Shown here one piece after another: positions 25,101 through 31,196 of a stretch of DNA of 64,000 bases. Source of the DNA: Chitinophaga sancti (GTDB taxonomy: Bacteria; Bacteroidota; Bacteroidia; Chitinophagales; Chitinophagaceae); assembly GCF_034424315.1 (NCBI RefSeq), contig NZ_CP139972.1, forward strand, positions 7,758,501 to 7,822,500, read 5' to 3'. The notes beneath the pieces are model-generated. The model had not been told where the DNA came from. It did not search any database and was given only the letters and a program-made list of their open reading frames with translations. The position numbers and the translations under genes are program-made. Numbering within the stretch: position 1 is the first letter of the stretch; the number at the start of each line of letters is the position of its first letter.

Positions 25101-25364
25101 TTCGAATTGTTCAATCTGTCCATCTGCATTCGGGAGGGAGATGACGGTAGCATGTGCGTTGGTATTCCCGACAGCTCTGAATACCTGGCTTTGCAGTGGT
25201 GTTACATCCAGGTCGAATAATTTGTATTCGGCCGGAAATGCGAGGCGGGAAACGGCTTTGTCGGGAGTAATTCTTGCACCATCTGTGTGGGGTCTCCAGT
25301 AGTTTTGGGCAAATGAAAGCGTGCTGCATAGTAGTGCAGTGACGAAGAGTAGAACTTGTCTCAT
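22185..25364 (-). CDS. Secreted reprolysin-like zinc metalloprotease with FN3 repeats and T9SS sorting domain
   Basis: A 1059-residue secreted enzyme. Domains in order: signal peptide (1-19, ending SFA), a propeptide to about 200, a metzincin protease with zinc motif HEVGHQLGANH (His340, Glu341, His344, His350) and a Met-turn in ITIMGYAGI, an Ig-like segment, two fibronectin type III repeats (about 665-750 and 755-845, each ending in a YDxRVRTxC strand), a pre-peptidase C-terminal domain (about 860-960) and a T9SS type A sorting domain (IYPNPAKNVVNVNL ... GVYIIKV). T9SS export to the cell surface or medium is the expected route. Substrate not known; such enzymes usually degrade protein. Confidence 0.92.
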   Translation of the reverse strand: MRQVLLFVTALLCSTLSFAQNYWRPHTDGARITPDKAVSRLAFPAEYKLFDLDVTPLQSQVFRAVGNTNAHATVISLPNADGQIEQFEIVEASNFEPALQAKFPDIRAFSGKGITDKSAILKLSISPQGIQTTVFRVEKETEFIEPYSADHTVYTVFRKQAKSLPWKCSTPEQKLATDLSNNVVARSTGDLKTLRLAQSVTAEYSNYFGATSSSQVALVLAAVNATLTRCNGVYEKDLALHLNLVASSTNVFYYNASTDPYSNASTGAAGNWNGELQSTLTSVIGAANYDIGHLFGASGGGGNAGCIGCICVDASKGSGFTSPADGIPQGDNFDVDYVVHEVGHQLGANHTFSYGNEGTGVNVEPGSGITIMGYAGITSYDLAPHSIDIYHAVSINQIQTNLSSKTCPVTTSISANNATPVVSGGGSYTIPISTPFALTGSATDANAGDALTYCWEQIDNASTSQTNASSVASATKASGPNWISFAPTTSPTRLFPKLATILAGSLVSGPLTGGDASANTEALSSVARTLHFRLTVRDNSPYSSTAPVKVGQTNYADVTVTVSSAAGPFAVTAPNTAVSWAGNSSQTITWNVASTTASPVSTANVKISLSTDGGNTFSALVASTPNDGSEVVTIPNTPTTTARIKVEAVGNIFFDISNTNFTITAGSGCAAPTGLTSSSVTTTSASIGWTAVSGAASYKVDYKAASSSTWISAATATTATSVALTGLTQGTTYDYRVRTTCSSDTSVYSSAQFTTISTDSCNVPTALTSSSVTATGATVSWTAASGAVSYSVDYKLNTSSTWTSAATATSATSVTLSGLTAASLYDWRVRTNCASGSGSYIAAQFTTLTASGCANTLDNSTNGTLSGAATIPFNTDVTGLISPSGDVDYYKFVITTSGTVTITLGTLPGDYDLKLFNSSGTQQAISQASGTTSESISGTISAGTYYAQVYGYNGANSATSCYTLRVALGTATRSGAISGDLDKIQIYPNPAKNVVNVNLAGVKGKSEVSMYDVNGRQVLRREVSAVNAQLDISTLPTGVYIIKVKNGITEVSTTKIIKQ

Positions 25365-25507
25365 GCGTAGGGTTTTTTAGGTTAATAATGCTCTACCATG
25401 AATTTAGGTGAATTCACTGCAGCCTGAGTGCAGCCGGTTTATTTCCGGCAGACCTATTAGAAGATGATAGCTGGCAGGGGGGATCTTTTGTATTACAGGG
25501 TCTCCAG

Positions 25508-25528
25508 GATTTCCCTGAAAGGGAAATC
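25508..25528. terminator. Hairpin after the VF530-family gene
   Basis: A perfect 9-base stem GATTTCCCT / AGGGAAATC with a three-base loop lies 50 bases after the leftward VF530-like gene and about 140 bases before the protease start. It lacks a T tract, so it may be a weak terminator or a leader structure. The rest of the 213-base gap holds no gene. Confidence 0.35.
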
Positions 25529-25577
25529 ATATAAAATTATAACCCTATCCGCCCCCACATTTTTTAATAGGAATCTT

Positions 25578-25802
25578 TTATTTCAGCTGCCCCTTTTTCA
25601 AGGCATCTTTATAAAACTCCTCCACCTTGGTTCTGGCCCAGGGCGTTTTACGCAGAAATTTAAGGCTGGATTGTATAGATGGATTGCTAATAAAACAATT
25701 GATCCGTACCTGGTACCCCAGTTCATCCCAACCGAAAGAATCGACCAGCCGAATAAGAATTTTCTCCAGGGTCATACCGTGTAAGGGATCTTTTGATTCC
25801 AT
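25578..25802 (-). CDS. VF530 family (DUF2132) DNA-binding-like protein
   Basis: A 74-residue protein of the VF530/DUF2132 family, small helical proteins with reported DNA-binding-like structure and unknown role. Family text: [49 protein letters not shown] and VEEFY near the end. The ATG at 25802 starts exactly at the family's N-terminus; the frame extends upstream to 25904, across a promoter-like box, so the longer version is rejected. Stands alone. Confidence 0.88.
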   Translation of the reverse strand: MESKDPLHGMTLEKILIRLVDSFGWDELGYQVRINCFISNPSIQSSLKFLRKTPWARTKVEEFYKDALKKGQLK

Positions 25803-25823
25803 ATAATTGTCGTGTTTGAACGG

Positions 25824-25831
25824 CAAAGATA
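25824..25831 (-). promoter_or_regulatory. Promoter box of the VF530-family gene
   Basis: TATCTTTG on the minus strand fits TAnnTTTG and would start transcription about 17 bases before the ATG at 25802. A second TATCTTTG on the plus strand at 25849-25856 points the other way, toward the gene at 26089. No -33 TTG is evident for either. Confidence 0.45.
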
Positions 25832-26088
25832 CGGCACTTAAAATTTTATATCTTTGCAGCTTATCTAAGAAGTTTTTATTGTTATGGCCAGCCATCTCCT
25901 GCAAAATAGCCCGGTGTTACAGGAATTATGGAGACACCAGAAAGATACAAAGGGTAAACATTATCAATAAATCTTACAAAACCTGCCAGGCCATGGGCTG
26001 TACCATCCGCCTGAATTATTATGACCCATATATCATATTGCATTTATTTTTATTTATATAATCCAGACTTTGTATCTTCACTATCAGC

Positions 26089-26454
26089 ATGCGAAACCTC
26101 TTAACTTATTTCATTGCACTCGTCTGGCTCGTCAATGGTTTGTGCTGTAAGGTGCTGAACCTTGTGCCCCGACATGAACAAATTGTAGCACGCATCCTGG
26201 GTGAGCAGTATGCAAGACCGCTGACCCTGGCGATCGGTATTTCAGAAATAGCCATGGCTATCTGGATCATCAGTGGCATCCGGCCAAAATTCAATGCCAT
26301 CCTGCAGATGGGCATCATTGCAGTCATGAATCTCATTGAATTTCTCCTTGCAGCGGATTTGTTGCTCTGGGGCAGGTTGAATGCCCTGTTCGCACTCATC
26401 TTTATCCTGCTTATTTATTACACAGCTTTTAAACGCAGACCCCGTGTTGCTTAA
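26089..26454 (+). CDS. DoxX-like small membrane protein
   Basis: A 121-residue protein with four hydrophobic helices (about 5-22, 45-62, 68-88, 93-112), in the layout of DoxX-like proteins. The MRNLLTYFIALVWLVNGLCCKVLNLVPRHEQIV start and the small loop RPLTLAIGISEIAMAIWIISG fit that group. It is the first gene of a tight run that ends with an AraC regulator; the next gene overlaps it by 11 bases. Molecular function of the family is not established. Confidence 0.75.
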   Translation: MRNLLTYFIALVWLVNGLCCKVLNLVPRHEQIVARILGEQYARPLTLAIGISEIAMAIWIISGIRPKFNAILQMGIIAVMNLIEFLLAADLLLWGRLNALFALIFILLIYYTAFKRRPRVA

Positions 26455-27163
26455 AAATCATCCCTTTGCAGTCGAGGCATTCTTCGACTATTCAATCGTA
26501 TTGACTTTTGCGATACCCAAAGCACAACTGGCGGCGCTCATTCCACCCTGCCTTGAACTGGATACACTACATGATCAATACGGATTTATTGCAGTCGCCA
26601 TGGTGCAAACAAAGCATCTGCGGCCAAAAGGATTCCCGAAGTTTATGGGCAATGATTTCTTCCTGGTTGGCTACAGGATCTTTGTAAGGTATACTAACAG
26701 GGCAGGTAAAAGATTACGTGGTTTATACATCCTGAAATCTGAAACTGATAAGAAGAAGATGGAGTGGCTCGGGAACTTTTTTACACATTATAATTATACG
26801 ACGACTGCTATCAAACAAACGAAATCAGGCAATATGCAAACAATTGCATCGCCGGATTTTAAAGTCTCCCTGGACCTTGCAGCAGAAAATGTACCCTTAC
26901 CTGCAGGCTCCCCATTCGCTGACTGGAAAGAAGCACGGCGGTTTGCAGGCCCCCTGCCTTTTACATTTCAGTATAATGCAGCTACCAAAAAGGTGCTGAT
27001 TGTAGAAGGCATGCGGGAAAACTGGACTCCCAGCCCCTTACAGGTAATGGATCAGCAGTTCTCTTTTTTAGCGCCTTATGATAATGCCGTTCTTGCCAAT
27101 GCTTTTATTATAAATAACATTCCTTATCAGTGGAAAAAAGGCAAACTGGAAACATGGCAATAA
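26444..27163 (+). CDS. DUF2071-family protein
   Basis: A 239-residue soluble protein matching the DUF2071 (YqjF-like, acetoacetate-decarboxylase-fold) family: the IPPCLELDTLHDQYGFIAVAMVQTKHLRPKG segment and FLVGYRIFVRYTNRAGKRLRGLYILKSE are typical. Function unknown. The GTG at 26444 lies within the end of the DoxX-like gene and gives the natural family N-terminus (VLLKNHPFAVEAFFDYSIVLTFAIP, split here as two parts); the frame is open further upstream to 26381, which would double-code more of the neighbour. It overlaps the next gene by 10 bases, so translation is coupled along the run. Confidence 0.75.
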   Translation: MLLKNHPFAVEAFFDYSIVLTFAIPKAQLAALIPPCLELDTLHDQYGFIAVAMVQTKHLRPKGFPKFMGNDFFLVGYRIFVRYTNRAGKRLRGLYILKSETDKKKMEWLGNFFTHYNYTTTAIKQTKSGNMQTIASPDFKVSLDLAAENVPLPAGSPFADWKEARRFAGPLPFTFQYNAATKKVLIVEGMRENWTPSPLQVMDQQFSFLAPYDNAVLANAFIINNIPYQWKKGKLETWQ

Positions 27164-27882
27164 CAAGGAAACCTTTTCAGGGGGTATTTAATATCATCCG
27201 GTTCAACTGGCATTTCTACCTGCTTTCCCTGTTACTTATTAGTGCCGGTTATTATTTCGGCTACCTTATAATTACCAGCCTCGTTCTTGCAGCCAGCATG
27301 ATCTCATTAATGATATCCTGGTACATCTATGATTATTCAGATTTGTATGAATTAAACTGGATTCAAGCTAACGATAAGGAAAGCCTGGTAGTAAATATCC
27401 ATGCAGGCTTTGATGAAACGAGCCTCATTTTAAAAAGCAAATTCAGCAAGGCCAACCTGGAGATCATCGATTTTTACAATCCGCAGAAACACACAGAGGT
27501 ATCTATCAAACGTGCCCGCAGGGCTTACCCGGTATTGCCTCAGACCATCAGTGCAGACACTGCCCACCTTCCCCTGGAAAATGCATGTGCAGATAAGATA
27601 TTCGTTATTTTCTCCGCCCATGAGATCCGGAATGAAACTGAGAGAACAGGGTTTATGAAGGAACTGGCACGGATTATAAAACCCGGTGGCGAGATTTATA
27701 TAACAGAACATCTCAGAGACCCGGCAAACTTTATCGCTTATAACATTGGCTTTGTACATTTCTATTCGAAAAAGAACTGGCTAACCCATTTTAAGCATGC
27801 TGCATTAAAACTGAACCAGGAGATTAAAATCACTCCTTTTATTTCGACATTTATAATTTCCAGGAATGATCATTCATTTTAG
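27154..27882 (+). CDS. Membrane-anchored class I SAM-dependent methyltransferase-like protein
   Basis: A 242-residue protein. Two hydrophobic helices at the N-terminus (about 22-42 and 44-62) are followed by a Rossmann methyltransferase-like domain: VVNIHAGFDETSLIL (motif I degenerate, lacking the GxGxG run), ISADTAHLPLENACADKIFVIFSAHEI (motifs II-IV) and GFMKELARIIKPGGEIYITEHL (motif VI). The weak motif I leaves activity uncertain. The ATG at 27154 overlaps the previous gene by 10 bases; an ATG at 27130 is possible. The next gene overlaps by 17 bases. Confidence 0.78.
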   Translation: MAITRKPFQGVFNIIRFNWHFYLLSLLLISAGYYFGYLIITSLVLAASMISLMISWYIYDYSDLYELNWIQANDKESLVVNIHAGFDETSLILKSKFSKANLEIIDFYNPQKHTEVSIKRARRAYPVLPQTISADTAHLPLENACADKIFVIFSAHEIRNETERTGFMKELARIIKPGGEIYITEHLRDPANFIAYNIGFVHFYSKKNWLTHFKHAALKLNQEIKITPFISTFIISRNDHSF

Positions 27883-28258
27883 CATTATTGGATCGCTTTT
27901 AATTTTATTGGCGCTTAGTCATGTTGTATTTCCCTGGTTTTTCAATTGGCAGGAGGAGCTGAAAAGGCTGAGTTTAATCAACAGGCAGATCATGACGATC
28001 CATACTTTTTTTATCGCCTTCGTGGTATTCTTGCTGGGTTTGTTGTGCCTGAGTTCCGGCGAAGATTTAATCAACACGGTATTGGGCAGGAGAGTGTGCC
28101 TGGGAATGGGGATATTCTGGGCTATAAGGCTCTTTATTCAGTTCTTCGGGTATTCGTCAATCCTGTGGAGGGGAAAGCGGTTCGAGACGATGATGCACCT
28201 TATTTTCACCGTATTATTTGCGTATATGAGCGTGGTGTTCTTGCTGGCAGGTCTATAA
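27866..28258 (+). CDS. Hypothetical four-helix membrane protein
   Basis: A 130-residue protein with four hydrophobic helices (about 4-24, 45-64, 78-95, 108-128) and no recognised family. It overlaps the methyltransferase-like gene by 17 bases and is 17 bases before the AraC-type regulator, so it belongs to the same transcript. Its only polar stretch is QEELKRLSLINRQ between helices 1 and 2. Function unknown; with DoxX-like, DUF2071 and methyltransferase neighbours it may belong to a small membrane-associated pathway. Confidence 0.72.
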   Translation: MIIHFSIIGSLLILLALSHVVFPWFFNWQEELKRLSLINRQIMTIHTFFIAFVVFLLGLLCLSSGEDLINTVLGRRVCLGMGIFWAIRLFIQFFGYSSILWRGKRFETMMHLIFTVLFAYMSVVFLLAGL

Positions 28259-28275
28259 ATTATTAATTTAGGATC

Positions 28276-29205
28276 ATGAACGAAAACCAGAAAGGTTTAC
28301 TCTTTGATACATTAGCAGATCAGTACCGGTATAATAACCTGCCCACTGACCTGATTCACCTGAACTCTGAATTTACCATTTTTAACCTGGCAGATCTGCA
28401 CCAACCCATGCCTTTTAGCCTGCCCCTAAGCCGGCTGAACTTCTTTGTATTCGGATTTATCAAAGAAGCCAGGGGCAGCTATACCCTGGATCACCATACC
28501 TTCGACTTTAAGCCGAATACTATCTACTTTACCAACCCCGGTCACTACCGTTCATTCCGGCACGACGAGATCAAAGAAGCCTACCTGATCACCTTCAGTG
28601 AGTCTTTCCTCAGGGAATCTATTCATGGCAATATCTTCGATGAATTCCCTTTCCTGCTTACAGAAACCGTACCCGCAAAGACAGTGACGCCGGAGGTTTT
28701 CAACCAGTTCGAAAGGCTCTACCTGCAAATTCACCAGGAATATACCGGTCAATCTCCGTTCAGGAAAAAGATCATCATCAGCCTCTTTTTTGCATTGCTG
28801 CTCAAGTACAAGGAATACTTTTTTATGGACTATAGCCCTATTTATGAGGGCAACCGTGGTTCTGAAATTGTCGTCAATTTTAAAAAGCTGCTGGATAAGC
28901 ATTATCGCGAACTGGCCAATGGCTCCGCCAATGAGGTGTTCAGGTTGCAGGACTATGCAGATGCACAAAACCTGCATCCGAATTACCTGGGTAATGTTAT
29001 CAAAGCCAAAACAGGCAAAACAATCGGCATGTGGATCTCCGAAAAGTCTGTTGCTGAATCCCGCTCTCTCTTACAAAATACCAGTCTCCCTGTCAAGGAC
29101 ATTGCCTACAGGTTAGGATTTACTGATACCGCACATTTTAGTAAGTTCTTTAAAAAACAGCTGGGCATCTCCCCGGTAGTATACAGGAAAACACCCCAAT
29201 TTTAA
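28276..29205 (+). CDS. AraC-family transcriptional regulator
   Basis: A 309-residue regulator. The N-terminal cupin-like sensing domain (about 1-180) is typical of AraC proteins that bind small ligands (FKPNTIYFTNPGHYRSF). The C-terminal double HTH is at about 215-305: LQDYADAQNLHPNYLGNVIKAKTGKTIGMWI for the first half, and PVKDIAYRLGFTDTAHFSKFFKKQLGISP, including the family signature, for the second. It lies at the end of the 26089 gene run and probably controls it. It converges on the gene at 29223 with a 17-base gap and no terminator. Confidence 0.92.
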   Translation: MNENQKGLLFDTLADQYRYNNLPTDLIHLNSEFTIFNLADLHQPMPFSLPLSRLNFFVFGFIKEARGSYTLDHHTFDFKPNTIYFTNPGHYRSFRHDEIKEAYLITFSESFLRESIHGNIFDEFPFLLTETVPAKTVTPEVFNQFERLYLQIHQEYTGQSPFRKKIIISLFFALLLKYKEYFFMDYSPIYEGNRGSEIVVNFKKLLDKHYRELANGSANEVFRLQDYADAQNLHPNYLGNVIKAKTGKTIGMWISEKSVAESRSLLQNTSLPVKDIAYRLGFTDTAHFSKFFKKQLGISPVVYRKTPQF

Positions 29206-29222
29206 GATTAGTAAAGGAGTCC

Positions 29223-29762
29223 TTATTCCAGTTGTACTTCTCTGTGGGTTTCATTGCCTGGCAGGTCTACAGCGATGATCAGCACTTTTCCACCGGCTGG
29301 CAAAGCCGCTGCCTTATACAACCAATCCACGCCATTTCTGCCTAAAACTGCGCTGCCTTTTTCCAGGATAGTGCCTGCGGCATCCAATACTTTTACCTCT
29401 ATTGCTGCAACCCTGAACTCGTCTTTTGCCGTCACCGTTACCGTCGCCTCCGTGCATTGGATATTTTGCACTTCCGGAGCTTTATAGGCATCCTTAATTG
29501 CCATATTCCAGGCATTTTGCCCCGGGCCGGCTTTGGATTCATAGTAGGCTTTCAGTTCAGGGTCTCCGAGCATTACCCGGGCATAAGCGGCTGCCTCCGC
29601 CATCTTTTGCCTGGCCTCTACCTGCTTTTTAGTCGGCTTTTTGTTTGACCGCCGGCGCTTTTTGGCCACAATGATCTGGCCTTTTCTCCGGTAAATCGTG
29701 ATTTCGTCGCCAATGGTACCCTCGATGTATTGTAATAAGCTGTTGTCTTTTAAAATTGCCAT
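29223..29762 (-). CDS. Hypothetical protein (Bacteroidota-restricted type)
   Basis: A 179-residue soluble protein seen mainly in Bacteroidota. The first half is basic and helical (KGQIIVAKKRRRSNKKPTKKQVEARQKMAEAAAYARVML), the second half a beta-rich Ig-like unit (VTVTAKDEFRVAAIEVKVLDAAG...). The positive region suggests contact with nucleic acid or another acidic partner, but no known domain is recognised and no function can be given. Its promoter region contains the long inverted repeat at 29851-29921. Confidence 0.72.
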   Translation of the reverse strand: MAILKDNSLLQYIEGTIGDEITIYRRKGQIIVAKKRRRSNKKPTKKQVEARQKMAEAAAYARVMLGDPELKAYYESKAGPGQNAWNMAIKDAYKAPEVQNIQCTEATVTVTAKDEFRVAAIEVKVLDAAGTILEKGSAVLGRNGVDWLYKAAALPAGGKVLIIAVDLPGNETHREVQLE

Positions 29763-29850
29763 ATAAAATGGTTTTGGAGTTATATCTACAAGCTAAGAAA
29801 TACTATTCAGTACCAGTGCATCTTTTGTGCTAAATGAGTATTAATACATC

Positions 29851-29921
29851 ACTTAAAGGTCACTAAAAGGTCACTTGTATATCAAATCGATATTGAAGTG
29901 ACCTTTTGGTGACCTTTAAGT
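29851..29921. repeat. Long inverted repeat with four GGTCAC boxes
   Basis: The 26-base arms 29851-29876 and 29896-29921 pair with one mismatch. Each arm holds two GGTCAC hexamers about 11 bases apart, so the site has four, two in each orientation. The 19-base loop itself has a GTATATC/GATATTG-type partial palindrome. It lies 90 bases before the leftward gene at 29762 and 80 bases after the end of the MBL-fold gene. Either a strong hairpin in RNA or a cooperative operator is possible. Confidence 0.65.
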
Positions 29922-30000
29922 ATACTTATAATGACGAAGCCGGATCGAAGCCGCTTAGGCTCTTACCTGGATAAAAAAGGCTGCTATCTGGTTTTGGTAC

Positions 30001-31122
30001 TTAATTCAGGCCTTTCCACCATTCCTGGAAAGTCTGTTGTTCATTGCGCAGATCCACCAATTCACCGATCATTGGTGTAGCCAGGGGAATATCCGCCATG
30101 GCTTTTATCCGTTTCAGCGGTTCATCCCAGGGATGATTCCCCAGGGTAAATTTGGAAGAATGCACGGGGAGTAGTCGCTTCGCTTTGAGATCTTTTGCCG
30201 CTTTTAACACCTCTTCCGGCTGCATATGAATGTATTTCCATGCCAGGTCATACTGGCCATTTTCAAGGATTGCAAAATCTATCGGGCCGTATTTTTCTCC
30301 AATCTCTGCAAAATGGGTATCGTAACCACTATCTCCCCCGATATAGATCTTCATGGCAGGTGACTGTAAGATATATGATTGCCACAATGTATTATTCCGG
30401 GCAAAACTTCTGCCTGAGAAATGCCGGGTAGGTGCGGTATGTACCATAAATCCATCTCCCAGGTCCACATCCTGCCACCAATCTGTTTCAATGACCTGAT
30501 CCGGTGTATAACCCCATCTTTCAAAATGTCCGCCTACGCCCAGTCCACAGATTACTTTGCGCACCTTGCTTTTGAGGGCAAGGATGGTTTTATAATCCAG
30601 GTGATCGTAATGGTCATGGGATATAAACAGGTAATCTATAGTTGGAAAATCGTCAATGGTGTAGATATCCGCACCATTAAAAGCTTTTGTACCTCCTGGC
30701 AAAGGGGACGCGCTGCCGGAAAACACCGGGTCTACGAGGAAACGCTTACCGCCTGTCTGGATAAAATAGGAGGAGTGGCCGAACCACACCAGTACATCCT
30801 GTTCTGGTGTAAGATGGAGGAGATCGGTTTTTACGGAAGGTAATGAATCGACCGGGCGCAGGCGCAGGCGTTTCTTGAACATGAAATCATACAAAACCCC
30901 TCCCATGCTATACCCTTCTGAAAGTTGCGGTGTATTGTGAATGTTCTGGAATTGTCCGTCTTTAAAATGCGGTGATTGTTGGATTCGTTCTAATCTCTTT
31001 CCGGATGGTTTTGCTCCGAATAGTGGATGTCTCATATATATTAAAACTGTGATTATCAATAGTGCCAGTAGTGCGAATGCTATTTTCAGGCATTTTAAAG
31101 CTACCCGGATTATTTTCTTCAT
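30001..31122 (-). CDS. MBL-fold hydrolase, NAPE-PLD/UlaG-like
   Basis: A metallo-beta-lactamase-fold hydrolase of 373 residues with an N-terminal membrane helix (about 8-28). Metal ligands are in SHDHYDHLD (HxHxDH motif), the later histidine in APTRHFSGRSF, the aspartate in GGDSGYDTHF, and a final histidine in PVHSSKF. The LVWFGHSSYFIQTGGKRFLVDP start is typical of the group with N-acyl-phosphatidylethanolamine phospholipase D and UlaG/RomA. A phosphodiesterase acting on membrane lipids is plausible; substrate not proven. Confidence 0.88.
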   Translation of the reverse strand: MKKIIRVALKCLKIAFALLALLIITVLIYMRHPLFGAKPSGKRLERIQQSPHFKDGQFQNIHNTPQLSEGYSMGGVLYDFMFKKRLRLRPVDSLPSVKTDLLHLTPEQDVLVWFGHSSYFIQTGGKRFLVDPVFSGSASPLPGGTKAFNGADIYTIDDFPTIDYLFISHDHYDHLDYKTILALKSKVRKVICGLGVGGHFERWGYTPDQVIETDWWQDVDLGDGFMVHTAPTRHFSGRSFARNNTLWQSYILQSPAMKIYIGGDSGYDTHFAEIGEKYGPIDFAILENGQYDLAWKYIHMQPEEVLKAAKDLKAKRLLPVHSSKFTLGNHPWDEPLKRIKAMADIPLATPMIGELVDLRNEQQTFQEWWKGLN

Positions 31123-31141
31123 ATGAGTTGATGACGAACGA

Positions 31142-31169
31142 ACGGAGAGGATATTTTATTCCTCTCCGT
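31142..31169 (-). terminator. Hairpin between the DUF6493-like and MBL-fold genes
   Basis: Perfect 10-base stem ACGGAGAGGA / TCCTCTCCGT with an eight-base loop, 28 bases after the stop of the 898-residue gene and 20 bases before the MBL-fold start. Its leftward side lacks a T run, so termination would be partial, or it may structure the leader of the MBL gene. Confidence 0.55.
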
Positions 31170-31196
31170 ATTTAATTTTAACAACACCTAAATGAA

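Noticed and set aside
29940..29985. tRNA-like text GAAGCCGGATCGAAGCCG in the gap before 30001
   Set aside because: No cloverleaf could be built around it: acceptor and T arms do not pair.
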